From: Acinetobacter sp. WCHAc010034
Lineage (GTDB): Bacteria; Pseudomonadota; Gammaproteobacteria; Pseudomonadales; Moraxellaceae
Length of the DNA: 64,000 nucleotides
Assembly: GCF_001696615.3 (NCBI RefSeq)
Contig: NZ_CP032279.1
Span: forward strand, 682,001 to 746,000
Direction: 5' to 3'
The notes below the pieces were generated by a model, which was not told the origin of the DNA, searched no databases, and was given only the letters and a program-made list of their open reading frames with translations. The first letter of the stretch is position 1; every line of letters starts with the position of its first letter. Positions 1-8,503 of this stretch are shown one piece after another. The translations under genes and the position numbers were made by a program.

Positions 1-275
1 ACCCCACTCTGCAGAACGTTATGCGTAATAGAATTCATGAGCCGCGAGGTATCACGCAGCGTCGTTCCTCCTTTACGCATTACCCGACCTGATAAGCGCC
101 ATTTACCTTCCAGGCCCTCACCATTTGCCCAGCGGCTGCGGATGTTGCTAACAACAGTATTACCAATTTTTCCGAATAGGTCAGCTTTGTTCTGATCAAA
201 ATTAGATAAGCGTGCCAAAGCCTGCATCACTGCAGACTCACCATCCGCTTCAATCGTAATTCCAACACCTGGCAT
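1..275 (-). CDS. Phage virion morphogenesis protein (Mu gpG-like), partial
   Basis: The gene is cut by the left window edge; about 91 N-terminal residues are visible, from ATG at 275 (MPGVGITIEADGES). The GKIGNTVVSNIRSRW stretch followed by GLEGKWRLSGR and an RDTSRLMNSI segment is typical of the phage virion morphogenesis family that includes Mu gpG, a tail-completion factor acting at the head-tail joint. It follows the gp36-like gene by 7 bp in the late operon, which is the usual order in Mu-type head-tail junction modules. The C terminus is outside the window. Confidence 0.6.
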   Translation of the reverse strand, partial: MPGVGITIEADGESAVMQALARLSNFDQNKADLFGKIGNTVVSNIRSRWANGEGLEGKWRLSGRVMRKGGTTLRDTSRLMNSITHNVLQSG

Positions 276-282
276 ATTGGCC

Positions 283-723
283 TCACTTGATGCTAGGCAT
301 CATGTTTAAGACATCATCACCAAAGATGCCGCCGCGGTAAGTTGTACCAATTGGCATGGTTGATGGTTTATTTTCTGGTTCATCATCCACGATTTGGCCT
401 GTTTCGGGAGATTGGATCTGCAAATGCGCCTTGTTGTCAGCAACGCGCTTTAAGAATGCAATTGCATCCTCATAGCGCTGTCGAACCTCCTCACTCGGCT
501 GCTGAAAGTAAAGGCGATAGCGCGCAATATCACATGCCATCCGCCTTAAATTGCTAGGCACATTCGGCAGCGGTAATGGATAACGCCCGCCGATATGCCC
601 ATTAATTTCTTCCGTTGCATCCTGAATCGCATCATTTACAGAAGATTGAGAAGGAAGCATCATTTTCAGATTTTCAATATCATCACCAAATCGTGTGACC
701 AAATCTGCCTCAGTCGCGTACAT
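283..723 (-). CDS. Head-tail connector, gp36-like (DUF1320)
   Basis: The 146-residue protein begins MYATEADLVTRFG and continues with a helical segment (INGHIGGRYPLPL, then LRRMACDIARYRLY). This is the pattern of the DUF1320/Mu gp36 family of small head-tail connector proteins. It lies between the gp35-like gene and the virion morphogenesis gene, with gaps of 7 bp on each side, so it is part of the late structural operon. The C-terminal 40 residues are low complexity and probably variable. The exact connector role is inferred from family and position. Confidence 0.6.
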   Translation of the reverse strand: MYATEADLVTRFGDDIENLKMMLPSQSSVNDAIQDATEEINGHIGGRYPLPLPNVPSNLRRMACDIARYRLYFQQPSEEVRQRYEDAIAFLKRVADNKAHLQIQSPETGQIVDDEPENKPSTMPIGTTYRGGIFGDDVLNMMPSIK

Positions 724-730
724 AGATCAC

Positions 731-1078
731 CTATTTGGTTTCAGCAGCAGGCTTTTTGGCTTCGGCAGCAGCCTTCTTCTCAGAGGCAGCAAGCGCCTTT
801 TCAAGCGCCACTACTTTAGCCTTAAGCTCAGCTGCTTCTGCTTCTGCACTGTCTTTTTCGGCAGTGAGGATTTTCTCATTAGCCTTAAGCTCAGCTACTT
901 CTGCTTCAAGCTCAACCAGCCCGGCAGATACATCATCCGTCTTGTGCTGCTCTGGCGGCTTGTGCTCCACAATAGCGCCAGATGCTAAAAGGGCCTGAAT
1001 GCGGTCATCATTCAAGCCCTTGATTTCATCACCCGGCATAAAATGCCCGATGGATTGCTTGGCAATATACTTTGGCAT
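731..1078 (-). CDS. Mu gp35-like structural protein with coiled-coil C terminus
   Basis: The protein has 115 residues. Its N-terminal 45 residues (MPKYIAKQSIGHFMPGDEI, then ALLASGAIVEH) resemble the short domain of Mu-like gp35 proteins. Residues 50-115 are almost entirely Ala, Glu and Lys with heptad-like spacing, which predicts a long helix or coiled coil ending in an Ala/Lys tail. It sits directly after the major capsid gene (10 bp gap), where small head-completion genes usually lie. The function is not known; an accessory head role is inferred from position only. Confidence 0.5.
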   Translation of the reverse strand: MPKYIAKQSIGHFMPGDEIKGLNDDRIQALLASGAIVEHKPPEQHKTDDVSAGLVELEAEVAELKANEKILTAEKDSAEAEAAELKAKVVALEKALAASEKKAAAEAKKPAAETK

Positions 1079-1088
1079 TTAAGCCCCC

Positions 1089-2168
1089 TTATAGAGTGAT
1101 AAAACCGGCGCCACCAACGACACCGTTCTTGTTAGACGGCACAACCAGCGGAGCAGATTCAGTCATCAACATGATGCCGCTTGGGTCTTCACAGTACCAT
1201 TGGCGGTCAAAATACTGTTGAGCTACACCGTTGGCCAGCATATTTTTAATCTTACAATGAGCTACAGAGCCATTGGTATCAGAGATCAATGAGAAGAAAT
1301 CTTTGGGAATAAAGCGCTTCACCTGACCTTTGTTGCGGTAGGTCGCGTCATATACCCAGAATTCGATTCCATCAAAAGTGCCTTTGAAAGTAGCAGTTTC
1401 TTTCACACCAAAGCTTGGAGTTACAGGAACTGAGATGCCCGCATACGGCGTGATGAATTCCTTCTTGAATTCCTCGTTGTTCCATAGGGCGGACCACACC
1501 AGGCCAGACATGATTGCTTTCTTGGCCTCACCGCCATCAGCAGCCAATTGGCGCTCAAGCATCATGCGGATATCAGTTACGGGTTTAGCCCCCGCCTCGT
1601 TCCACTTAGCCAGCGGCGTATATGTCAGGGATGCATCACGGCGGTAGTCCACCAGATTGTATTCATAGTCATCTGAGTGAAGCGCATATTTGCCATTTTT
1701 CAGCAAATCAATGGCCATCATCATGACTGAGTTATCAATTGCATCATGATTGCGCTTCATTACTGCGATCTGAGCAATCATCATTTTTTCTTGATCAGAC
1801 AGTTGCTGATTTCCCGTTGAAATAATGCCTGCTGTGCGTAAACGCTCAAGCAGCGAAATTTCAAAAGTTTCCGCCGGTGTCACCTGGTTCTTTGGTTTGT
1901 AGTAGGCCGGCTTTACATTGCGCACTTCGCCGGACTGAGTTGTATCAAATGGCTTACCGGGCTGTTGCGGCGATACCAGTGGCGCCAGATCATGTTCTGC
2001 AGAAAGTTCCGCCAGAGGGACGTCATCACGCGTGAATAGAGGGCGATTTGGAAAGAGCTGATCCAGCAGCCATGTATCCATCGGGCGATAGTTTGAGTGG
2101 ATCAGCGCAAGCTCACCCACATCAAGAAGTTCAAGCGGGGCGCCTTCAATATTAAAAGACTGTGGCAT
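1089..2168 (-). CDS. Major capsid protein, lambda gpE-like
   Basis: The 359-residue protein matches the lambda E-type capsid family. It has the N-terminal arm, an AYYKPKNQVTP segment equivalent to the lambda GYVKPKHEVNP region, an IAVMKRNHDAIDNSVMMMA helix, a FWVYDATY strand, and the C-terminal EDPSGIMLMTESAPLVVP segment matching the lambda QSAPLMLLADPDEF end. Its length is close to lambda gpE (341 residues). It would form the hexamers and pentamers of the head. The decoration protein gene lies 2 bp upstream, the same D-E order as in lambda. Confidence 0.85.
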   Translation of the reverse strand: MPQSFNIEGAPLELLDVGELALIHSNYRPMDTWLLDQLFPNRPLFTRDDVPLAELSAEHDLAPLVSPQQPGKPFDTTQSGEVRNVKPAYYKPKNQVTPAETFEISLLERLRTAGIISTGNQQLSDQEKMMIAQIAVMKRNHDAIDNSVMMMAIDLLKNGKYALHSDDYEYNLVDYRRDASLTYTPLAKWNEAGAKPVTDIRMMLERQLAADGGEAKKAIMSGLVWSALWNNEEFKKEFITPYAGISVPVTPSFGVKETATFKGTFDGIEFWVYDATYRNKGQVKRFIPKDFFSLISDTNGSVAHCKIKNMLANGVAQQYFDRQWYCEDPSGIMLMTESAPLVVPSNKNGVVGGAGFITL

Positions 2169-2170
2169 GT

Positions 2171-2542
2171 TTACACCTTCGAGAGTTCAATTTTGTTTTT
2201 GGTTGCTTTTGCGCGTGCTGCGTCATATTTAGCAGCAGCTAGTACGGTTCCATTTAGCGATACGGCTTCAATGTTAAATACACCACCGTAATACACCGGG
2301 ATTTCAATTTCTGCTGCCGCTTTGATTGTGGCTTCTTCAACTGTGACGTCTTGGCCGCAGATCACATCCCATACTTTTTCATCAATGGCATGCGTGAGCA
2401 CATTGGCATCAGATAGGACCAGAAGATCACCACGTTGATATGCGGTAGCAGTCGTTACCTTGGCATTGGCACGGCGCAACTTTTCATTATCTAAGGCCAG
2501 TCGTTTTGAAGTGACTGAAATAGGCGGTACATAATGAGTCAT
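2171..2542 (-). CDS. Head decoration protein, lambda gpD-like
   Basis: This 123-residue protein lies immediately upstream of the capsid gene and has the beta-rich pattern of the gpD/HDPD family (ATAYQRGDLLVLSD, then ITVEEA-type and YGGVFNIEAVSLNG segments). Decoration proteins bind as trimers on the expanded head and stabilise it against packaged DNA pressure. Gene order protease, D, E is conserved with lambda-type head modules. The 3 bp gap to the protease gene and 2 bp gap to the capsid gene indicate co-translation. It is longer than lambda gpD (110 residues) at the N terminus. Confidence 0.75.
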   Translation of the reverse strand: MTHYVPPISVTSKRLALDNEKLRRANAKVTTATAYQRGDLLVLSDANVLTHAIDEKVWDVICGQDVTVEEATIKAAAEIEIPVYYGGVFNIEAVSLNGTVLAAAKYDAARAKATKNKIELSKV

Positions 2543-2545
2543 GAA

Positions 2546-3517
2546 TTATTTCCCCTTATTTTGCTCAGCGAATGCCTGAGCGCCTGATGTGAATTTGTGG
2601 GTGTTATTGTGGCTTGATTGATCGCCACCATGACCGCCAGTAGCCTGATGCTTGAACAGGTGCGCCAAATGTGGTGGAACTGTATTGTTTTGACTCTGCT
2701 GACCAGCCGGCGGCTGCTTTGATGAGAACTGACGAAACTGGTTGGCCATAAAACCAAATACGGCGTCATCCATTTCAGAATAAGCCTTCTGGTCTTCCGC
2801 GCTGAATGTTGTATTCAACTCGGTTTGAAGCGCAGCAATATCGTCAGTGCGCTTTTGCGATTTAAACTGCTTCAGCTTTTCCAGCGCATCATCGCGTGCT
2901 TTTTCAGCCTGTTTTTGTGCGGCTTGCGCCTGCTCTAATTCGGTCACATCTGTGTCCTCTGGTTGATTTTTATCTTGACTGCTGGGCTTGCTTGAGAACG
3001 CCTCAACAGATGTCTGTGTATCCGCGCCAACACCGCAAATTGTGATCTCATGTACACGCACGTTCCGAAAAACATGCAGCGGCCCCATAAATTCCTGACC
3101 ATTTACTGTGACAGTTTTGCCTGGAGCGACTTCCTCAACACTTTCCGGATCAGCCCACCATGACATTTGGAATGGGTATTCCTCATCAATGTCCTGCACA
3201 ATCTCCTTTGCTTTTGGGTTGCTAAGGAAGTGGCCTTTAGCGCGGAACTTACTGCCAACATCGTAAGATGTGGCCACACCAACACGCTTACCACCGAAAT
3301 GCTCTTCAACAAGACCTGTTTTTGGCTTCAACTGCAAATTAGTCAAATCAATGACAACACCACTGCGACCCCAGTACCAGTGGTTGTCAATGAGTCCGCC
3401 GCTATACACCTCAGCATCAAACGTACGGCGCTTTTTCTCCCCATCCTCATTAACAGAGATTGGTACATTCACCGCGGTAAACTGGTACTTAAGGTGCTCA
3501 TTTAACTCACCTGACAT
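2546..3517 (-). CDS. Prohead serine protease with C-terminal scaffold region
   Basis: The 323-residue protein combines an N-terminal protease domain (about residues 10-175) with a C-terminal coiled-coil part (about 185-260: a run of TELEQAQAAQKQAEKARDD type) that looks like a scaffold. Likely catalytic residues are His73 in VEEHFGG and Ser119 in YPFQMSWWA, the His/Ser layout of prohead proteases. Fusion of protease and scaffold is known in lambda gpC/Nu3 and Mu gpI/Z. Its start lies just downstream of an intrinsic terminator, so expression of the capsid block may depend on antitermination by Q. Confidence 0.7.
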   Translation of the reverse strand: MSGELNEHLKYQFTAVNVPISVNEDGEKKRRTFDAEVYSGGLIDNHWYWGRSGVVIDLTNLQLKPKTGLVEEHFGGKRVGVATSYDVGSKFRAKGHFLSNPKAKEIVQDIDEEYPFQMSWWADPESVEEVAPGKTVTVNGQEFMGPLHVFRNVRVHEITICGVGADTQTSVEAFSSKPSSQDKNQPEDTDVTELEQAQAAQKQAEKARDDALEKLKQFKSQKRTDDIAALQTELNTTFSAEDQKAYSEMDDAVFGFMANQFRQFSSKQPPAGQQSQNNTVPPHLAHLFKHQATGGHGGDQSSHNNTHKFTSGAQAFAEQNKGK

Positions 3518-3531
3518 TCTTTCGCTCCATT

Positions 3532-3556
3532 AAAAAACCGCCCATTAGGCGGCTTC
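3532..3556 (-). terminator. Intrinsic terminator inside the head operon
   Basis: On the minus strand, arms AAGCCGCC and GGCGGTTT flank a TAATG loop and are followed by a run of six T. It lies between the 56-residue cysteine-rich gene and the prohead protease start at 3517. It would split the late operon unless Q-modified polymerase reads through. Confidence 0.7.
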
Positions 3557-3569
3557 AGTTAATTTTGAC

Positions 3570-3740
3570 TCATGGCTTCTTTGGTGGTCGAGATAGAACG
3601 CAGCACATAGCTCGTACAAGATTATTCACTCTTGATGGGCTACCAATCACAACTACTCTTTTCCCGCAGCCGCATGGCGAATAACCATTACCATTTCGAC
3701 CATTCAAACCACGTCGACACGATTCACATTTTTCAGCCAT
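3570..3740 (-). CDS. 56-residue cysteine-rich phage protein
   Basis: A short gene not previously obvious because of its size. It starts at ATG 3740, sharing one base with the stop of the gpF-like gene (TAATG), a strong sign of translational coupling. The 56 residues begin MAEKCESCRRGL and contain CESC, a CGC motif 14 residues later, and a CC pair, and end with a basic tail. The Cys pattern could bind zinc. A small zinc-finger protein in a Mu-like head module recalls Com of Mu, but the sequence does not match Com convincingly, so the function is unknown. An intrinsic terminator follows 14 bp after the stop. Confidence 0.6.
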   Translation of the reverse strand: MAEKCESCRRGLNGRNGNGYSPCGCGKRVVVIGSPSRVNNLVRAMCCVLSRPPKKP

Positions 3741-4945
3741 TAATTCACCAATGCTTTAAGTGTGTAAATCATCTTGCCATTCAGCGCTTCAATCGAAACC
3801 ACTTCAAATGACAACCCCATAGGCATTAATACGCCATGACCAGCATTCAATTCGCTTAGATCGACCCCTAAGCCTTTAGCATTCTCAATTTGCAACACCA
3901 CATCGGAAGCATTCTCGGCTAACAGTAATGGCGAATTAAATTGAATCGTTTGGCCAATCTCATAAGCCACTACATGCTGCAAGGTCACGCCACCTGTCAC
4001 GATTGCAGCAGAATTACTCGCCACGGCGTTTAAGGCTTGCATGTCCTGTCTGAGCCACTGCTTTAAAACATCGTCCGCTTTCGAGCTCACAGACGCATTT
4101 AGGTAGTTCGTGATTGCAGCATCATTGCCTTGTACATAATCCAAGAAAGTCTTAATCGCACTTGGTCTAATGGTTGGATCTAAAGGAATAACCGTATTGG
4201 CCACCATGTTGAATAGATCTCTCGATTTATCATCCATCGGGGCTAAAAGACTGGTCAGCTTTTTACTCGCTGTCCATTCGGCCCTGATGACCTCTTTCTG
4301 CTCAAGGAGATATTCTTTATCCAAGGATGAAACACTAATCTTCTTATCAACCAGCGACTCAAGCTCACCAAACTGCAAAGGATGAGAACTCCAATCCAAA
4401 GCCTCAGCAACATCAGGCAGCTGATCATCAGGAGTAATGCCGTATTTCAATGCCTGCTTCTCGGTTAAGGCAATGCAACTGCACCGGCAACGGAAGCCTA
4501 ATGGAGGGTAGTGCGTAAGCCAAAACGGATGATCAATCGGCAGTACAATGCGATTTAACGCCAAGTGTGCTGGACGTACGCGACTATCATTGATAGCCGA
4601 ATACATCAGGTACTGCCGTTTACTCTTATTTCGTTGCTGCTGCTGCCACCGGCCATGACCGTATGCATTCTGAATATTTGTACGGAACACATTATCAAGG
4701 TAGTGCTTTGGAAGAATGATTTCAGATTCTTCAACCAACTTCTGAAAATCCTTAAAGGTGCCGCCATCGGCAATGGACTTATTGACGGCTTTGATGACAG
4801 TCTCTATCTGCTCAAGACTCGATAGAAAACTAACCGTAGTCGCCATCTGCCGGGTCTTTAAGTCCATTGAATAGAACTCATCAGGCAGCACGATCTTTTT
4901 ACTGTGAGCATACTGAAGCGCCTCAAGAAACGTGACTGGTTGCAT
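3740..4945 (-). CDS. Head morphogenesis protein, Mu gpF-like
   Basis: The 401-residue protein carries the diagnostic Mu gpF/SPP1 gp7 core at about residues 75-165: a helix containing VFRTNIQNAYGHGRW, then YSAINDSRVRPAHLALN, and PPLGFRCRCSCIAL. Such proteins are minor head components needed for assembly and may protect or eject DNA. The C-terminal 200 residues are less conserved. It follows the portal gene by 2 bp and is coupled to the next small gene by a TAATG overlap. The family assignment is firm; the exact role in this phage is inferred. Confidence 0.85.
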   Translation of the reverse strand: MQPVTFLEALQYAHSKKIVLPDEFYSMDLKTRQMATTVSFLSSLEQIETVIKAVNKSIADGGTFKDFQKLVEESEIILPKHYLDNVFRTNIQNAYGHGRWQQQQRNKSKRQYLMYSAINDSRVRPAHLALNRIVLPIDHPFWLTHYPPLGFRCRCSCIALTEKQALKYGITPDDQLPDVAEALDWSSHPLQFGELESLVDKKISVSSLDKEYLLEQKEVIRAEWTASKKLTSLLAPMDDKSRDLFNMVANTVIPLDPTIRPSAIKTFLDYVQGNDAAITNYLNASVSSKADDVLKQWLRQDMQALNAVASNSAAIVTGGVTLQHVVAYEIGQTIQFNSPLLLAENASDVVLQIENAKGLGVDLSELNAGHGVLMPMGLSFEVVSIEALNGKMIYTLKALVN

Positions 4946-4947
4946 AC

Positions 4948-6435
4948 CTACTTCCCATTCTGAGCCGCCACATACCCCAGCACATCCGCAGCATACAAAG
5001 CCTGATCTAAATTTGCCGTGAACTGAGCCTGGGTAGCGCCCGGTATTAGCCGCATCAAATTAAAAGCCAGACTCTCAGGGCTGTCAGACTTGAACACCAA
5101 TTCCTTGACCTGATCAAGCTTCAGTAGTTGTAAATCATCCTGGCCATCAGTTAGCTCTTCAACTTCCTGCTGTGCTGCAGAAAGCTTGCTGGCAGATGCC
5201 TTAAAGTTGAATGCTCGGTGAGGAAGCGCGGTAAATTGAGTATTTGGCAGACTCGATGGTGTTTCAACCACATCACCATCCTCAAGACCATATTCCCGCT
5301 TAAAGTATTGCGGCGTCAGTGTTGCGCCAGCATTCTTTAATTTTACATCGCGGTCTGCTTTTGGCGCTTCCAGTGACTTCTCTTCACCAATGATGACCTG
5401 GTGACGCTCCCAGCCATTGATATCGCATAGTGCATTAATAATGGCTTGAATGGTTGGCATAATCATCCGAACATCGGCTTTATACTTCGAGTTTTGCACC
5501 TCAAGATGCACATCACCTAAGGCGCGAGATCCACCGCCATCAGTGCCGGATGTGAGAGTCTGCCCCAGAATCACCTTTTGAATACGGCGCTCTAGATTCT
5601 TATCAAAGCTCTCAAATGTCTGGGATGCATTTCCGCTGCTATTCGCTGTTTGGATTTCAACTGAATCAGATCCGCTCAGCGCAAGAACCGAGCTGGCGTG
5701 CGCCCTAAGCAGCGCATCGCGCATATCAGTGGTTTTGCCGACGGTTTTACCAATCAGCATCGGCATGCCAAACTTCTCTACAAACTTAGCCCAAAACTTA
5801 AAGCCTGATGTCTTGAAGAACCAAACCCAATACAGCCGGCTCAGCAAAGCTTCGCCCAAAGGATTCTCATAAGTTGATTTGCAGCGCGTCAAAAAGTGCT
5901 TGAAGCGCTGGTCTGTTTTTTGATCCTGCCGAGTCGCATTATAGTTTGCCAGCAACATGAGGCTTCCATCGTTTTTAGGCTCATACCACTGCATTGGTTT
6001 TTCACCAATCCACTTAAACCCGATAAACGGCGTAGCAGTATCTCCATCAAGATGCAGGAGTGGCTCCTCTGGTTTGGCATAAACAGCCTCTAAAACCGAG
6101 TATCCATACCAGCGTGCATTCTGTGCCCCAAGCAGAATTTCAGACCACCATTCGCGCAAATGCTCGACGATAATCTTTGATTCTGGTCGATCCATTGGCT
6201 CAACCCGCCATGATGCACTCTCGAGTTTATCTTGACGCTTTTCAATTGCCTGATAAATCTCGTCATCATACATCATGACTTTAAGCCGCGGGCGTGTGAC
6301 CCCGGCTTTCCGCAAAACCTCATCGCCGTCTGGCATTTTGGTCAGATAGCTGATTAATGACAGCTCGGCGTCATGCGAATACAACCCGCCTGATTCTGGC
6401 TTCGCGTTTTCAGACTTCCTATTTTTCTTAGCCAT
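4948..6435 (-). CDS. Portal protein, DUF935 family (Mu gp29-like)
   Basis: From the chosen start (MAKKNRKSENAK, ATG at 6435) the protein has 495 residues. An in-frame ATG 42 bp upstream overlaps the terminase gene and has no better ribosome site, whereas AAGG precedes 6435 by 9 bases. Segments such as YDDEIYQAIEKRQDKLESASWRVEP, FIGFKWIGEKPMQW and the QTLTSGTDGGGSRALGDVH stretch are hallmarks of the DUF935 portal family. It forms the dodecameric ring through which terminase pumps DNA. It sits between terL and the gpF-like gene, as in Mu. Confidence 0.85.
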   Translation of the reverse strand: MAKKNRKSENAKPESGGLYSHDAELSLISYLTKMPDGDEVLRKAGVTRPRLKVMMYDDEIYQAIEKRQDKLESASWRVEPMDRPESKIIVEHLREWWSEILLGAQNARWYGYSVLEAVYAKPEEPLLHLDGDTATPFIGFKWIGEKPMQWYEPKNDGSLMLLANYNATRQDQKTDQRFKHFLTRCKSTYENPLGEALLSRLYWVWFFKTSGFKFWAKFVEKFGMPMLIGKTVGKTTDMRDALLRAHASSVLALSGSDSVEIQTANSSGNASQTFESFDKNLERRIQKVILGQTLTSGTDGGGSRALGDVHLEVQNSKYKADVRMIMPTIQAIINALCDINGWERHQVIIGEEKSLEAPKADRDVKLKNAGATLTPQYFKREYGLEDGDVVETPSSLPNTQFTALPHRAFNFKASASKLSAAQQEVEELTDGQDDLQLLKLDQVKELVFKSDSPESLAFNLMRLIPGATQAQFTANLDQALYAADVLGYVAAQNGK

Positions 6436-6445
6436 AAATAAAACC

Positions 6446-7981
6446 TTAAGCTGCTGGTGGGCTGTAGTTAATCGCAATCACCGCGTCTTCAATCGCATCA
6501 ATCAGAGTATCCACCTGGTCATCATGATCGTGAGTAAATGCAGCGTTGAATGCCTCACACTCTTCAAAGAACTCACCTACCCAGTGAGCATCTTTAGGCA
6601 CCATCACAAAACGATCTTCAGGTTTATCCCTATAGTTCGCCTCAAGATGAACCTGCACATCCATAAAGCGGGATAACTTGTCTGTATTACGCTGCACTGG
6701 AATCACCGCAACTCCGGAGTAAGTGCCAAGTGTCTGGATTAATTGTGTTCCAGAGGCCTTATCCTCCACTTTCATGTAGCGAATAGGCTTCGTGTGCCAG
6801 GTATATTCTTTATGTTTATTCAGAAAGGCTTTTGCCTGGCGATTAAGCTCTGGTGCTTCCCATTTTCCGCGCAAAAGATCAATCAGGTATAGCTTGCCAT
6901 CAACCCCCATGCCAACCAGAAGAAACACCGAGTAGTCATTGTGCTCTTTGATTTTCTGCGCCGTATCACCAAACACAGCGCGCCACAGCATCTCAGGAAG
7001 GTCTTTATAGAGCCCAAACCACTCAGACTTGATCAGGTCGCCACCCAACTTCTTAGGTTGCTGCATGTACTGGCTTGAGAATGTGTAGCGCGATACTGTG
7101 GCGCCATCCTTGTCCTTACCACCCTTTTCAAGTTGCAGCAAAGACTGCAATGATTCTTTCTTTGGCCAATAACTTTGGCGGCCCTGCTCATCGCGTTCAG
7201 CATCACGCGGCACCAACTTTTGAATGTGCTCAGGCAGGGTTGCTATGTAAGCATCATCAATCAGCGCCGGAATAGATATCTGCTCCCAATCTCCGGGTAA
7301 ATTCCCGGTCATGACGAAATTTGTTGGGTCTTCAGTATGCAGGCGCTGCATGATCATGATGATTGGCGTGTCAGACTTGGCTTTACGCGAGTTCACCGTG
7401 TTGAGCAACTTGCGGTTTGCTGAATCCCGCTTAATCTTGCTGAAGGCATCCTCAGGCTTTAGCGGGTCATCAATGATGATGCAACCAGTGAACCCATCAT
7501 CCGCCAATGTTCCTGCGCGGCGACCAGTTACCTGACCACCCATAGAGGCTACATAAACATGGCCAACATCATAGTCTTCAACCGTAATTTTCCACTCTTT
7601 CTTAGAGTCAGTGCTATTTGAAACGGTTAAATCCCACATCTGGCGGTAGTCTTTAGACTTCACAATGTCGCGCGCCGTATCCGATACACCCTCTACCAGC
7701 GACTGAGAGAAGGACAAATACAGAAACCGCGAACGCGCATTCAAAGCCAGTCCGCGCGGAATCAAATTGGTTGTCAGTTCAGTCTTGCCGGCCCCAGGCG
7801 GGACATTAATCACAACGTTCGCAATCTCGCCAGCAATGACCTGATCAATAATCCATGAGATATAAACATGGTGCCAGTTCACTGTAAATTTAAAGCCCAT
7901 CCGAGGCTTGAAGAACCGCCGAGTGAAATATAAATGCTCATCTTCACACAGCTTCTTTTCAACCTGTGTTTGCAGATCCAT
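6446..7981 (-). CDS. Terminase large subunit
   Basis: The 511-residue packaging motor has a Walker A motif PPGAGKT (residues 61-67), a Walker B motif CIIIDDP (about 167-173), a coupling-type MQRLHTED segment, and a C-terminal RNase H-fold nuclease starting with the acidic residue in AVFGDT (D339) and ending in HDHDDQVDT. ATPase and nuclease parts are both intact. It starts one base after the stop of the small subunit gene. The family appears to be the gp17/Terminase_6-like type commonly paired with DUF935 portals. Confidence 0.9.
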   Translation of the reverse strand: MDLQTQVEKKLCEDEHLYFTRRFFKPRMGFKFTVNWHHVYISWIIDQVIAGEIANVVINVPPGAGKTELTTNLIPRGLALNARSRFLYLSFSQSLVEGVSDTARDIVKSKDYRQMWDLTVSNSTDSKKEWKITVEDYDVGHVYVASMGGQVTGRRAGTLADDGFTGCIIIDDPLKPEDAFSKIKRDSANRKLLNTVNSRKAKSDTPIIMIMQRLHTEDPTNFVMTGNLPGDWEQISIPALIDDAYIATLPEHIQKLVPRDAERDEQGRQSYWPKKESLQSLLQLEKGGKDKDGATVSRYTFSSQYMQQPKKLGGDLIKSEWFGLYKDLPEMLWRAVFGDTAQKIKEHNDYSVFLLVGMGVDGKLYLIDLLRGKWEAPELNRQAKAFLNKHKEYTWHTKPIRYMKVEDKASGTQLIQTLGTYSGVAVIPVQRNTDKLSRFMDVQVHLEANYRDKPEDRFVMVPKDAHWVGEFFEECEAFNAAFTHDHDDQVDTLIDAIEDAVIAINYSPPAA

Positions 7982-8452
7982 TTAATATTCCTCTTGGGCT
8001 TTCCTCACCGCCTCATTGACTTGATCTTGAGTTGCCTGAACTACTGTTGGTTGAAACGGCTCACCATCTTTACCAGTGATTTCAATCTTCTTCTCGTAAT
8101 AGCCTTTGACAATCTTCTGAATCTGATCTGAAAGCTTGATTGCATCACGGGTATTTCCCTGCTTTTTGATAAAGAGAGCGCTCAGAACTCTGAGCTGAAC
8201 AATATCGTTTGCAGCTTCAATGTTGTAGATCGGCTGATCAATATATTTCTTCCGTGCTTCATGGAACAAATCCACAAATTCTTGAGATAGATCCGCACCC
8301 GCAGCCTTTGTTGGATCGTATGCCTCTACCTGTTGAGGGGATACATCTATCTTAAAGTTTTCCTTGATGGCCACTACAACTTCAGTAGGTGTCATAAACT
8401 GTGCAAGTGATCGAACAATAAAGACTTTTTCTGTTTTTTTAAGCCTTGCCAT
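7982..8452 (-). CDS. Putative terminase small subunit (DUF2280)
   Basis: The 156-residue protein begins MARLKKTEKVFIVRSLAQF and has a helix-turn-helix-like N-terminal part (TPTEVVVAIKENFKIDVSPQQVEAYDP), matching the DUF2280 phage family. Its position directly in front of terL, with the two genes abutting without a gap, supports a role in recognising the packaging site. The ATG overlaps no upstream gene; a 51-bp spacer separates it from the metallopeptidase gene and could hold a pac or cos element, but none is recognisable. Confidence 0.65.
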   Translation of the reverse strand: MARLKKTEKVFIVRSLAQFMTPTEVVVAIKENFKIDVSPQQVEAYDPTKAAGADLSQEFVDLFHEARKKYIDQPIYNIEAANDIVQLRVLSALFIKKQGNTRDAIKLSDQIQKIVKGYYEKKIEITGKDGEPFQPTVVQATQDQVNEAVRKAQEEY

Positions 8453-8503
8453 AAATCACCATCCATCAAGGTACATCAAGGAAAGTGGGCAAAAAATTTA
8501 AAG

